A program made the translations under genes and the position numbers. This document shows, in pieces, positions 24,952 through 33,869 of a DNA stretch of 44,691 nucleotides. The DNA lies in the NCBI GenBank assembly GCA_900557645.1, contig USSZ01000003.1, forward strand, positions 1-44,691. The letters are read 5' to 3'. Positions within the stretch are counted from its first letter, which is position 1. Every line of letters begins with the position of its first letter. Under the pieces are notes generated by a model. That model ran no database searches, was not told where the DNA came from, and saw only the letters and a list, made by a program, of their open reading frames with translations. This DNA is from an uncultured Eubacteriales bacterium (GTDB taxonomy: Bacteria > Bacillota > Clostridia > Christensenellales > UBA1242).

Positions 24952-24979
24952 ATTATAACATTAAAAAAGAGAAACTCAA
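24952..24979 (-). promoter_or_regulatory. tex promoter
   Basis: -35 TTGAGT (24979-24974), 16 bp, perfect -10 TATAAT (24957-24952). It is embedded in the terminator stem of the preceding gene. Confidence 0.6.
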
Positions 24980-25020
24980 AATTTATAATTGATAATCTTT
25001 AAAATATTTTTCTCTTTTTT
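24963..25020 (-). terminator. Terminator of the amidohydrolase-like gene
   Basis: Arms AAAAAAGAGAAA / TTTCTCTTTTTT enclosing 34 nt, 17 nt after the stop at 25037, with a T-run on minus. The long loop makes it less certain. Confidence 0.55.
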
Positions 25021-25036
25021 ACCATATTGCTTTTAA

Positions 25037-25984
25037 TTAATCTTTAAGTTGAAAAACTAATTTTTCAACATTTTTATAAACATTTTCAAAATCTTCAATA
25101 TTTAAATTAATTTTCTTATTTAATAGTCCTTCTTTTCTTTCATATTCACCTGTTGAAATTTCAATATCTATACCATTCTTATCAAAAACTGTTTGCAATA
25201 AATCTTCTATTTTTATCAAATCTTTTTCAAACATTAAATTTGAAGTATTAACCATAGCAAGCCAACATTCTTTTAACATATCTATATTATGATTTCTTCT
25301 ACTTGAAAATCGAAATTTCAAATCATTATAAATAAAATTATATAAGTTAATTGCCCCCTTTCCCTCTTCTCCATCACAGCAAGGTGAAAAGATGCAAGTA
25401 GCACCATAATCTCTCATTAATTTTTGGTTATCTTTATCTATAAAGTTAAGTCCTAATACATAACATTCTCGATCTAAAAATCCAAAACTTTCTAATGTTT
25501 GAACAGGCGACATTTTAAATTTATTAACAATTTTCCCAACTTCTTCTAAATCTTGACCTAATGCAAATATAATGGGAATATCGATCTTTGCAGATAGGTC
25601 AGATAAATCAGATAAAAAATTTTCATTATATTCAAGCAAACTTTCAACTTCCAACATAAGTCGTTGTCCAACTAATGCTTTTGAAGGCATACAATTCATT
25701 AAACTTGCTGAAACAATTTCATGCCCATTCATATTATATTTTTCTAATAATTCTATCCCATAGCCAAAATCTGGAACTTTTAAATTTAAAAAAGTTACAC
25801 CAGCAATTTTATTTTTTATAACAGCATATTCACATAATTGTTTAACTTGTTGCTGAGTGAGAGTTTTACTATTAAGAATCTCATCTATTTTTTCTTTATC
25901 AAAAAACTCTCCCAATGCACAATAAAGTGCATCACAATAATAATTTTTGAATGATTTTATTTTTTGTTTTGTCTTTTCCTGCAT
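25037..25984 (-). CDS. Degenerate amidohydrolase-like protein, probable pseudoenzyme
   Basis: 315 residues. No motif is intact, but the order of segments follows MtaD/SsnA-type amidohydrolases. IAGVTFLNLKV corresponds to GTTTFLDM, and SPVQTLESFGFLDRECYVLGLNFID to RPVEYLxxLGLLxxxTLLAHCVHLD. ATCIFSPCCDGEEGKG aligns with VVHCPRSNLKLGSG, and NHNIDMLKECWLA with NNNLDMFEEMRLA. Every metal-binding position is lost: the HE pair, the AH histidine and the GTD aspartate, and the N-terminal HxH part is missing. I infer a catalytically dead relative with a structural or regulatory role. Divergent from dinB with overlapping -10 elements. Only a weak AGGT precedes the ATG. Confidence 0.5.
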   Translation of the reverse strand: MQEKTKQKIKSFKNYYCDALYCALGEFFDKEKIDEILNSKTLTQQQVKQLCEYAVIKNKIAGVTFLNLKVPDFGYGIELLEKYNMNGHEIVSASLMNCMPSKALVGQRLMLEVESLLEYNENFLSDLSDLSAKIDIPIIFALGQDLEEVGKIVNKFKMSPVQTLESFGFLDRECYVLGLNFIDKDNQKLMRDYGATCIFSPCCDGEEGKGAINLYNFIYNDLKFRFSSRRNHNIDMLKECWLAMVNTSNLMFEKDLIKIEDLLQTVFDKNGIDIEISTGEYERKEGLLNKKINLNIEDFENVYKNVEKLVFQLKD

Positions 25985-26004
25985 AAATAACCTACTTATA
26001 GATA

Positions 26005-26034
26005 ATTATACTATAAATGAAAGAGTTAAATCAA
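26005..26034 (-). promoter_or_regulatory. Promoter of the amidohydrolase-like gene, overlapping the dinB -10
   Basis: -35 TTGATT (26034-26029), 18 bp, -10 TATAAT (26010-26005), reading to minus; the -35 lies inside the dinB coding region. On plus a TATACT at 26007-26012 lies four bases before the dinB ATG. The two -10 elements share bases, so the promoters should exclude one another. Confidence 0.5.
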
Positions 26035-27225
26035 ATAAAAGATAAAGTAATCTTACATTCAGATGTAAATAATTTTTTTGCATCTGTGGAATGCATGAAC
26101 AATCCAAAATTACAAAAAGAACCTGTCGCAGTTACTGGCAATCCTAAAAAAAGAACAGGTATTATTCTTGCTAAAAATGAGGTGGCGAAAAAATATGGGG
26201 TCAAAACAGGTCAGACAATTGGAGAAGCAAAAGCACTATGTCCGAATCTTATATGTCTTCCACCTCACTACGATTTATACGAAGAAATTAGTAGTTCTCT
26301 TGCCAATTTCTATTTACAATATACAAATTTTGTCGAACCTTTAGGTCTTGACGAATGCTGGCTTGATGTAACTGGTTGTGAAAAATATTTACACAAAACA
26401 GGTAAAGAAATTGCCGATGAAATCAGAACCAAAGTAAAAAGTGAATTTAATTTGACTGTATCTGTCGGTGTAAGTTTTTCTAAAATTTTTGCTAAACTTG
26501 GCTCTGATTTAAAGAAACCTGACTACACTACAGAAATTTCTTATGACAATTTTAAAAACTTAACCTATAATTTACCTTTAAATACAATTATTGGAATTGG
26601 GCGAAGACTTGAAAAAAAATTTAAAGCGATAGATGTCAATACAATCGGTGATTTTGTTATGCTTGATGATAAATATATTCAAAATTTAATGGGCATTGTT
26701 GGAATAAATTTAAAACAAGATTTAAAAGCAGAAAGGTTTGTCCCTGTTTTAGACTATTACAAATTGCCCCCACCAAAAAGCATCGGAAACGGAACAACTA
26801 CTACCAAAGATATAACTTCAAGAAAAGACATAGAAAAAGTTGTTTATTTCCTTGCTGAAAAAGTTTCTTCAAGACTTATCAATCAAAAACTTTATGCAAA
26901 CACTTTATCACTAACAATCAAAAATAAAGACTTGAAAACATTTCATAAAAGCATGAAAATAAAACCTACAAACTCAATTAAAGATTTAACCAATTTAGGT
27001 ATGAATATTGCTGATAAAATTTGGAATTATAATTATCCTGTCAGGGCAATTAGACTTCGTGCTTCTTCTCTTACCAGTTCACTTGTGAAACAACTATCCT
27101 TTTTTGATGACGACAAAAAAGATTTTTCTAATATCGTAAATGATATTAACAAAAAATACGGCAAAATAGAACTTGCCTCTGACTTTTCAAACTATTTAAA
27201 TAAATCTACACATCCTCAAGAATAA
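26017..27225 (+). CDS. dinB: Y-family DNA polymerase IV
   Basis: Error-prone translesion polymerase. 402 residues. The first catalytic block LHSDVNNFFASVE replaces the usual DMDAFFASVE, a variant seen in Clostridia-type DinB proteins. The second is LGLDECWLDVTG with the Asp-Glu pair. SVGVSFSKIFAKLGSDLKKPD is the palm/thumb signature, and a little-finger domain follows from about 240. Near the C-terminus, KQLSFFDDD is a beta-clamp-binding motif. No ribosome site is visible, and the ATG is four bases after a TATACT, so the mRNA may be leaderless. No LexA-like GAACNNNNGTTC box is visible. Divergent from the amidohydrolase-like gene. Confidence 0.93.
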   Translation: MKELNQIKDKVILHSDVNNFFASVECMNNPKLQKEPVAVTGNPKKRTGIILAKNEVAKKYGVKTGQTIGEAKALCPNLICLPPHYDLYEEISSSLANFYLQYTNFVEPLGLDECWLDVTGCEKYLHKTGKEIADEIRTKVKSEFNLTVSVGVSFSKIFAKLGSDLKKPDYTTEISYDNFKNLTYNLPLNTIIGIGRRLEKKFKAIDVNTIGDFVMLDDKYIQNLMGIVGINLKQDLKAERFVPVLDYYKLPPPKSIGNGTTTTKDITSRKDIEKVVYFLAEKVSSRLINQKLYANTLSLTIKNKDLKTFHKSMKIKPTNSIKDLTNLGMNIADKIWNYNYPVRAIRLRASSLTSSLVKQLSFFDDDKKDFSNIVNDINKKYGKIELASDFSNYLNKSTHPQE

Positions 27226-27389
27226 TTGCTATTTAAAAATATCATGTTAAAATATAATCGTCTATAATTTTATAATTAAAAAATATTATAAATCTTCTTT
27301 AAAAATGTTAAAACAATAAGCAAAGTGTCATTTTATTACATTTATTAACATTTTTTTTACAATTAAAATATAAATTAATAAAATTTATT

Positions 27390-27417
27390 TTGAATTTTTA
27401 TAACAAAGATATATACT
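27390..27417 (+). promoter_or_regulatory. Promoter of degV
   Basis: -35 TTGAAT (27390-27395), 16 bp, -10 TATACT (27412-27417). The leader to the ATG at 27497 is about 73 nt and contains no fold I can name. Bases 27226-27389 are AT-rich with no gene. Confidence 0.55.
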
Positions 27418-27496
27418 AAATGTAATCAAACATGATTTTTATCTTTCTATTTCCTATATGGAGTTTGTTTGAAATAAATTTTTGGAGAATTATTTT

Positions 27497-28324
27497 ATGA
27501 AATATCAAATATTAGTTGACAGTGCTTCTGATTTAAAAAGCAATTATATAGAAAATGAAAACATTGGATTTAAAGTTATACCTTTAACAATCAATGTAAA
27601 TGAAACAGAATATGTTGATAATGACGATCTTAATACAGAGGATATGCTTAAAGCAATGCACGCTTCTAAAAAAAATTCTAGTGCTTGCCCTGCTCCTCAA
27701 AGTTTTTTACAAGAATTTGATAATGCTGAATATACTTTTGTTGTTACAATTACATCTAAATTATCAGGTTGTTACAATGCTGCAATAGTTGCACAAAATG
27801 ATTTTTCAAAACCTGAAAATATTTTTGTAATTGATTCAAAGGCTGTCAGTGGCACGGAAATTTTAATAGTTGATAAACTTGTAGAACTTATTAACAGTGG
27901 TTTATCCTTTGAAGAAATAAAAACTGAAATCGAAAAATTTAGAGATGAAAAAAATCTTTATTTCATTCTCCAAAAATTTGATAATCTTGTCAACAATGGA
28001 AGAATGAGCAAGGTCGCAGGTTTAATTGCAAGCACTCTTGTAATAAGACCTATTTGTATTGCAAGTGAAGGTGAAATAAAAATAGCAAAAAAATTAATAG
28101 GAATCAAAAATGCTTTCTCTAAACTTGTGCAAATGATATGTGAAAAAGCAAAAGATTTTTCAAAACAAACATTGATAATAACTCATTGTTTTGCAGAAAA
28201 AGAAGCAAATCAAATCAAAGAAGATCTTGAAAGCAAATGCAATTTCAAGGAAATTAGAGTTTTACCAATGCGAGGTTTATGTTCTTATTATGCCCTTGAA
28301 AAAGGTATTATAGTATGTCATTAA
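27497..28324 (+). CDS. DegV family fatty-acid-binding protein
   Basis: Binds a fatty acid in a deep pocket; FakB members present it to the kinase FakA for phospholipid synthesis. 275 residues from the ATG at 27497, which has GGAGAA upstream; an earlier in-frame TTG at 27482 overlaps that site and is rejected. DegV marks: ILVDSASDL at the N-terminus, SACPAPQSFLQEF, ITSKLSGCYNAA with the carboxylate-binding Ser, and NNGRMSKVAGLIAS. The C-terminal domain LIITHCFAEKEA and the ending SYYALEKGIIVCH fit too. FakA is not in the window, and the gene has its own promoter and terminator. FakB function is inferred. Confidence 0.9.
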   Translation: MKYQILVDSASDLKSNYIENENIGFKVIPLTINVNETEYVDNDDLNTEDMLKAMHASKKNSSACPAPQSFLQEFDNAEYTFVVTITSKLSGCYNAAIVAQNDFSKPENIFVIDSKAVSGTEILIVDKLVELINSGLSFEEIKTEIEKFRDEKNLYFILQKFDNLVNNGRMSKVAGLIASTLVIRPICIASEGEIKIAKKLIGIKNAFSKLVQMICEKAKDFSKQTLIITHCFAEKEANQIKEDLESKCNFKEIRVLPMRGLCSYYALEKGIIVCH

Positions 28325-28329
28325 TAAAT

Positions 28330-28361
28330 AAAAAAAGAAGAATTAATTTTCTTCTTTTTTT
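28330..28361 (+). terminator. degV terminator
   Basis: 12-bp stem AAAAAAGAAGAA / TTCTTCTTTTTT with a 6-nt loop and a T-run on plus. The reverse strand also ends in T, so it may serve the pseudogene ending at 28415. Confidence 0.75.
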
Positions 28362-28414
28362 ATTTTAATATTTTTTAATTAATTTTTATTTTATTATTTT
28401 ATTTAATTAATTAT

Positions 28415-30510
28415 TTAATCTATTTTTTTATCAACCCAGTTTGTAAGGTCAGATGATGTTGCTGGAGTTACCTTTGCTCCCCATGATATTGCTGATGGTA
28501 ATAGTCTATTGAATACCTTACCCCAGCCTGTTAAGTCTTCTGTCCCTTCTTTGCTTCTTGTTCCGTTATTTTCTACTAGGTTTGTTGATAATGTTGTTGA
28601 TCCTGTATATAGTCCATTTGTGCTTGTTCCACCGTTTGTTGTTACATATACTAGGTTATATTTTATCTCTCCCCCTGATATTTTCCCAGCAACTGCTCCA
28701 TAGTTTCCACTTGCATTGATTGTGCTACTCTCTATTATATTTGAATTTATCTTTGTTGATGTTGCGTTGCTTACTATCAGTCCTACATTATCTTTCCCAT
28801 AGATTGTTGCATTCTTTATATATATTCCTGTTATCTCTCCTCCACTTGTATATCCAAATAGTCCTATATCTGATTGTATCTTATTTCCACTCGCATTTGT
28901 TATTTCGAGTATATTTAAGTTTGTTATCTCATATCCTTGTCCATCATAAACCCCTTTAAATGGCTTATTGCTTGTCCCTATTGGATACCAGTTATATTTA
29001 CTTAAGTTTATTGCTTTTGTCTGTTTAAAATATTTTAATGCACTTCCATGATTATTTATCATCCATGCTAGGTCTTCGGCACTATCTATTATATATGGTG
29101 ATGATTCTGTCCCATCTCCTTTTGTTGGTGCAGTTCCATGATTTGCCCATGTGTCTAACCATACTGCGTATAGTGTTACACTTCCACTTGTTGCTAAATT
29201 ATTTACACTCTCTTCGTCTTTATAATCATATTGATTATCTGTAAAAACTCGTAAACTATCTACTTGATCAAATGAAAGATTACTTTTATTAATTTCTATT
29301 CTTATAAAACTTGTTCCTGTTGGAATATTGTGCACTGTTGCATAACTAGAACATCTTTTTATTAATATCCCATTCGCATCATATGCATATATTCCACAAA
29401 CAATATAATTTGATGTTAACACTATATCGTTTCCTGTATTATTTACAAAAGGTATAGGTTTTTCGGTAGCCATATAATCTGCCCAATATTCAACCGAACC
29501 ATTTGTCCCATTAATTCCTGTTGAATCTTTAAAAATACTTGCACTGGCATAATCTATTTTCCATCCTACAAAGTAATATCCTTGTCTTGTATATGTATTT
29601 GTTATTAAGTTACTTGCTTTGTCATACGTCATACTCTGGTTACTCATGCTTCCACTTCCACCATTTGCATCATATACTATGCTATACGTATTTACTGTCC
29701 AATGAGCATATATAGTCTTACCACTTGTGCTATCCATCTTTGTCGATGTTTATACTTTGCTTCCTCCACTACTTGACGTATACCAACCATCAAATGTATA
29801 TCCTGCTCTAGTTGGCTTTGTTGATGGAATTGTTGTGCTTGTTCCAGACAAAAATGTTTTACTACTTGGTGCTCCTGAGCCTCCATTAGCATTAAACTGT
29901 AAACTATAATTCCATCTATAAACTACATAACAAAGACCAGACATTGTTTTGTCAGCAGTCCAACCAGATTTTGATGATGTTGGTGCTGCACTTCCATGTT
30001 TATACCATGTATATACTGTGCTTCGTGTTGAATCACTCCCTGTCGAATCTACTCCACAAAATTGCCAACCAGTATCACTTGCTGATGATTTATACGTATT
30101 TATCTCAATTCGTCCATGTCTTCTGACATTAGACCACCAATTATAATAATGGTAATAAAAAGCAGATATTCCTGAAACAGTAGATCTTCCTCCATCATGA
30201 CTTCCACCAGAGTAACCTAATGTTGCATCAAAATTCTTTTTATTATCATTTTCATCTTCATACCATCCAACATCAAAACATCCAGGGACATCATCAGATT
30301 GTGAAGTTTGTCCAGATTCTGAACCTTCTGATTTTGTCGTTTTTGAACTTCCGGCTTTATAACTTTTAGTAACAACTTGAAAATAAAAATCTGATTCAGC
30401 ATAAGTTTCTTCTGTTTCTATTTTATCAATATTATTATTTAAAAGTATTTTCCCAACCGCTAATGTTAAAACAGAAATTAATAAACAAAAAAAATTACAC
30501 ATCTTTTCAT
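28415..30510 (-). pseudogene. Secreted InlB-repeat/GLUG-like surface protein, interrupted
   Basis: One gene of about 698 codons broken at two places. AGAGG (30522-30518) seven bases before an ATG at 30510 gives MKRCVIFF, then frame is lost after a T8 run (plus-strand A8, 30487-30494). Adding one T restores a signal peptide (FFCLLISVLTLAVGK). At 29752-29750 a single in-frame UAA sits in GGSKV-stop-TSTKM; reading continues in the same frame. The content is a Ser/Gly-rich N-part, two InlB B-type (Listeria-Bacteroides) repeats (YSLQFNANGGSG...GWYT; YSIVYDANGGSGSM...GWK), then GLUG-like beta-helix segments (YDGQGYEITNLNI, GLFGYTSGGEITGIYIKN). No LPXTG anchor. Adhesin-type role inferred. Confidence 0.75.
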
Positions 30511-30545
30511 ATTTAATCCTCTATAAAATCTCTAATTTCGATTTT

Positions 30546-30572
30546 AGTATATCAAAATCCCCCCCCCGTCAA
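30546..30572 (-). promoter_or_regulatory. Promoter with a G9 tract in its spacer
   Basis: On minus: -35 TTGACG (30572-30567), then eight more G and ATTTTGA, then -10 TATACT (30551-30546). The spacer is 15 bp, two short of optimum. The nine-G tract spans 30567-30559. Two extra G would give the ideal 17 bp. Slippage in such tracts switches promoters in other bacteria, for example Neisseria porA. Confidence 0.7.
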
Positions 30573-30593
30573 GTAATGTGACCGTCATATAAT

Positions 30594-30620
30594 AAAAAAA
30601 CTAACAAAATGTTAGTTTTT
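30594..30620 (-). terminator. Terminator of the der-plsY transcript
   Basis: 10-bp stem AAAAACTAAC / GTTAGTTTTT with a 5-nt loop and a T-run on minus, just after the plsY stop. Confidence 0.75.
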
Positions 30621-30641
30621 AATCATTTATTTATTTTATTA

Positions 30642-31475
30642 TTACTCATTATTGTCTTTTTTTTCGTTTTTATCTTCCAAATCTTTTGAAATTTTTGAAT
30701 CTTCTTGTTTGTTTGGATCAATAACTATTTCTTTTTCAGGTCTTGGATTGTCAACTAATGATTCATCAATTATAACCTCTCCTTTTTTGTGCCCAAAAAA
30801 TTTTTTAATTTTTCCTTTAAAATCAATATGACTTTCTGTGCCTTTAATAAGTCTTGATATATTCCCATGATGTTTTATTATTGTGATAATAAACATAAGC
30901 CATACAATTACTGTAACAACAATTGCTGATATAGTAGTTGAAAACATTCCTGCCTGTGGTAACAAAATATTAGGGGCAAGCCAAACAGAGATAGTATATG
31001 CTATAGAAAGACCACCTATATAGGTGAAAGAAATGACGCTTCCTATATCAATTAATATAAGAAGAACAAAGCATACTACAAACCAAGCGATTCCTATATA
31101 CCATAAATTTGAAAATAAGAAAATTCCTGCAATACATGCAACACCTTTTCCTCCTTTAAATTTTGACCATACAGGGAAATCATTGCCGAGCATTAAAAAT
31201 AATCCTGAAAAAAAGTAAATTATTTGATCATATTGAGGAAATATTAATTTAAAAACAAGACACGTCAACCCTACTTTTATTACTTCAGCAACAAATGTAG
31301 CAAGTGCAAGCCCAAAGCCAAAAGAACGAAGCATATTCATTGTTCCAGGGTTATGGCTTCCTATTTTTGTAATATCTTTTCTTCTTGAATTCCATGCAAT
31401 TATTTTAGAAAAATTTATTGTTCCTATAAAATATGAAACAAAAGCAACTAAAATAAAATATAATACATCTTCCAC
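30642..31475 (-). CDS. plsY: Acyl-phosphate:glycerol-3-phosphate acyltransferase
   Basis: Membrane enzyme that acylates glycerol-3-phosphate from acyl-phosphate, the first step of phospholipid synthesis in Bacillota. 277 residues. Hydrophobic helices span the first 200 residues. Family motifs: GTINFSKIIAW near the N-terminus, GSHNPGTMNMLRSFG (the usual form is GSGNxGATNxLR), and KFKGGKGVA. The last 70 residues are a charged Lys/Glu/Asp tail not found in most PlsY. The start is GTG, whose bases overlap the der stop (TAGTG), with GGGGGAAG five bases upstream. The changed second motif may reflect lineage drift; the glycine-rich phosphate-binding loop is kept. Confidence 0.9.
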   Translation of the reverse strand: MEDVLYFILVAFVSYFIGTINFSKIIAWNSRRKDITKIGSHNPGTMNMLRSFGFGLALATFVAEVIKVGLTCLVFKLIFPQYDQIIYFFSGLFLMLGNDFPVWSKFKGGKGVACIAGIFLFSNLWYIGIAWFVVCFVLLILIDIGSVISFTYIGGLSIAYTISVWLAPNILLPQAGMFSTTISAIVVTVIVWLMFIITIIKHHGNISRLIKGTESHIDFKGKIKKFFGHKKGEVIIDESLVDNPRPEKEIVIDPNKQEDSKISKDLEDKNEKKDNNE

Positions 31476-32788
31476 TATTCTTCCCCCTTTCCTTTAATTG
31501 TAAGTTTTATAGGAGTGCCAGAAAAATCAATTCGACTTCTAAACTGATTTTCAAGATATCGCTTATAAGAAAAATTTATCAACTTTGCATCATTCACAAA
31601 TAAAACAAATGTTGGAGGATTTGTAGATGCTTGCGTGATATATTTTATTTTTGCCCGATTTCCATTATGAGCAGGAGGTTCAAAATTTAAAATCGCATCA
31701 TGAAGCAAATCATTTAAAAGACCTGTTGTAATTCGTTTTGATGAGTTTTGATAAACCTCTTCTACAAGTTCCATAATTTGCCCTGTGCTTGCTCCAGTCA
31801 ATGCAGAAACAAAAATAACTTTAAAATAACTCATAAATGACAAACTTGTATTAAGCATTGCCATAAATTGTTCTTTGCTTTTTGCTTTAATATCCCACTT
31901 GTTTACAACAATAACACTAGGTTTTCCTTCTTCATGGACAAAACCTGCCACTCTAACATCTTGTTCAGAAATTATATCAGAACTGCCATCGATCACAATG
32001 ATTGCAACATCAGCCTCTTCAATTGCCGACATTGTTCTTAATACTGAATATCCTTCAATAGAAACTTTTTCAACTGATCGCTGTCTTCTAAGTCCTGCTG
32101 TATCAACAAGAGCATAATCTTTCTTGTTATATTTAAAAGGGACCAAAACTGAATCTCGTGTTGTGCCTTCTACATCACTTACAACCACTCTTTCTTTTCC
32201 AAGCAAACGATTTACAAGTGAACTTTTTCCTACATTTGGTCTTCCTACAATCGCCACCTTTGTTAGTTTTTCATTTTCATCAGTTAACTCTTTATTTTTA
32301 AATTGTGAAATAATTGCATCTAGGACATCTCCAAGACCTTTACTTTGCATAACTGATAATGGATAAGGCTGACCAAGCCCAAGACTATAAAATTCATACG
32401 TTTTTTCTATTTCAAAATTATCAAGTTTATTTACTACAAGCACAACTGGTTTTTTAGAACGCTGAAGCATGGTTGCAACTTCTTCATCGTTACCTGTAAC
32501 TCCAACTCTTCCATCTACGATAAATACAATTACATCTGCCTCTTGCATTGCAATTTCTGCTTGTTTTCTTATATCTTTTTGAAAAGAATCTTGACTCTTT
32601 GAATCAAGTCCACCTGTATCAACCAATAAAAAAGAATGTCCACTCCACTCTGCGTCTGCATATATTCTGTCTCGTGTTACGCCAGGAGTATCATCAACAA
32701 TACTTATTCTTTTACCACAAATTTTATTAAAAAAAGTGCTTTTCCCAACATTTGGTCTTCCTACAACTGCCACAATGGGTCTATACAT
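31475..32788 (-). CDS. der: Ribosome-associated GTPase Der (EngA)
   Basis: Tandem-GTPase needed for late 50S assembly. 437 residues. First G domain: GRPNVGKST at about 10-18, DTPGVTRD, DTGGL, NKLD. Second: GRPNVGKSS at about 182-190, EGTTRDS, DTAGLRRQ, NKWD. A KH-like domain closes the protein from about 350. All motifs are intact. It is directly followed by plsY with a one-base overlap (stop/GTG), so the two form an operon, a common arrangement in Bacillota. Confidence 0.96.
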   Translation of the reverse strand: MYRPIVAVVGRPNVGKSTFFNKICGKRISIVDDTPGVTRDRIYADAEWSGHSFLLVDTGGLDSKSQDSFQKDIRKQAEIAMQEADVIVFIVDGRVGVTGNDEEVATMLQRSKKPVVLVVNKLDNFEIEKTYEFYSLGLGQPYPLSVMQSKGLGDVLDAIISQFKNKELTDENEKLTKVAIVGRPNVGKSSLVNRLLGKERVVVSDVEGTTRDSVLVPFKYNKKDYALVDTAGLRRQRSVEKVSIEGYSVLRTMSAIEEADVAIIVIDGSSDIISEQDVRVAGFVHEEGKPSVIVVNKWDIKAKSKEQFMAMLNTSLSFMSYFKVIFVSALTGASTGQIMELVEEVYQNSSKRITTGLLNDLLHDAILNFEPPAHNGNRAKIKYITQASTNPPTFVLFVNDAKLINFSYKRYLENQFRSRIDFSGTPIKLTIKGKGEE

Positions 32789-32924
32789 TTTTTACACCTC
32801 TCTACATAACTCTATCATATTTTAATTTAAAAAACAAATAAAAGCAATTAGAAATTTAAAGAAAAAGCACTTTTAATGCAATTACATTATCTTTAATATT
32901 GTTAATATAAATAAAATTATATAA

Positions 32925-33869
32925 TTATATATATAATATGGATAAAACTAAATAATATAAAGCATTTTCTTGAAGCATTGCTCCACTTTTTATATTAAAA
33001 TCAATTTCTTCCAGCAAAGAATAAATTTTTTTTAATTGCATTTTTGAAAAATTTATAGTTTGCGAACGTTGTTTTGCTATTGCATATTCTTTAACACCCA
33101 ACAGATTTGCCAAATCTTTATTTTCAAGTCCTGAGGTTGCAATAAAAAAGAGTCTTCTAAAATGATTAACTATAAGCCCTAATAATCCTTGCTCTTTACT
33201 CATACTATCTAATATTTTTATTGATTTATCACTGTTTTTTTGTCCTAATGCTTCAGTTAATTCATAAATTACAAATTCATTATCTTTGGTTACTAGGTTA
33301 TCAACTATTTTTTTTGTAATTAAAGTATCTGTAACATCATAATAACAAAGTTTATCTATTTCATTCATTGCTCTTGTCAAATAACCATTGCAATAATCAA
33401 GCAAACTTTCAATAGCCTCAGCACTAATTTGCTTATTTCTTTTAGAAAATTCATTTAATAAAATTGAAATTGAAGTCTTTTTATCAAAACGTTTGCAATC
33501 AACAAAAGTCATTATTTGTTTTAAACTTGAAAGTTTATCATAAAAATCATAAATAATTAAAATAGTAGTTTTTGATGGATTTTTTAAATAATTTTGAAGT
33601 AATTTTTTGTCATTTTCACTATATTTAACAATATTTTTTAAAACAACAATCTTATACTCACTACCCATTGGCAAAATCTCACAAGCATCAATTACGGCTT
33701 GCATTGTATAATTTTCATCATCAAATTTTGATAGATTAAATTCTTCTAACTCAATTTTACTTGCCTTTTTAATCATTGAAAAAGCCTTATCATAAAGATA
33801 AATATCATCACCCTCAAGTAAATAACAATTTTCAATTTTTTCCTTTAATCTGTTTTTTAATGTTTTCAA
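32925..33869 (-). CDS. holA: DNA polymerase III delta subunit
   Basis: Clamp-loader subunit that opens the beta clamp. 314 residues. Begins MKTLKNRLKEKIENCYLLEGDDIYLYDKA, the family opening. The N-terminal AAA-like domain lacks a P-loop, as expected for delta. The C-terminal collar domain (EQGLLGLIVNHFRRLFFIA) is typical. It overlaps comEC by four bases (ATGA) and is translated by coupling. The comEC-holA pair is conserved across Bacillota; the usual third member rpsT is instead at 17168. Confidence 0.9.
   Translation of the reverse strand: MKTLKNRLKEKIENCYLLEGDDIYLYDKAFSMIKKASKIELEEFNLSKFDDENYTMQAVIDACEILPMGSEYKIVVLKNIVKYSENDKKLLQNYLKNPSKTTILIIYDFYDKLSSLKQIMTFVDCKRFDKKTSISILLNEFSKRNKQISAEAIESLLDYCNGYLTRAMNEIDKLCYYDVTDTLITKKIVDNLVTKDNEFVIYELTEALGQKNSDKSIKILDSMSKEQGLLGLIVNHFRRLFFIATSGLENKDLANLLGVKEYAIAKQRSQTINFSKMQLKKIYSLLEEIDFNIKSGAMLQENALYYLVLSILYI

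Noticed and set aside
27226..27496. Riboswitch or T-box before degV
   Set aside because: No conserved core or terminator/antiterminator pair could be found; the stretch is plain AT-rich DNA.
29740..30510. UAA reassigned as a sense codon, or programmed frameshifting
   Set aside because: UAA is used as a normal stop by many genes in the window, and no slippery heptamer with a downstream pseudoknot is seen. Decay or phase variation is simpler.
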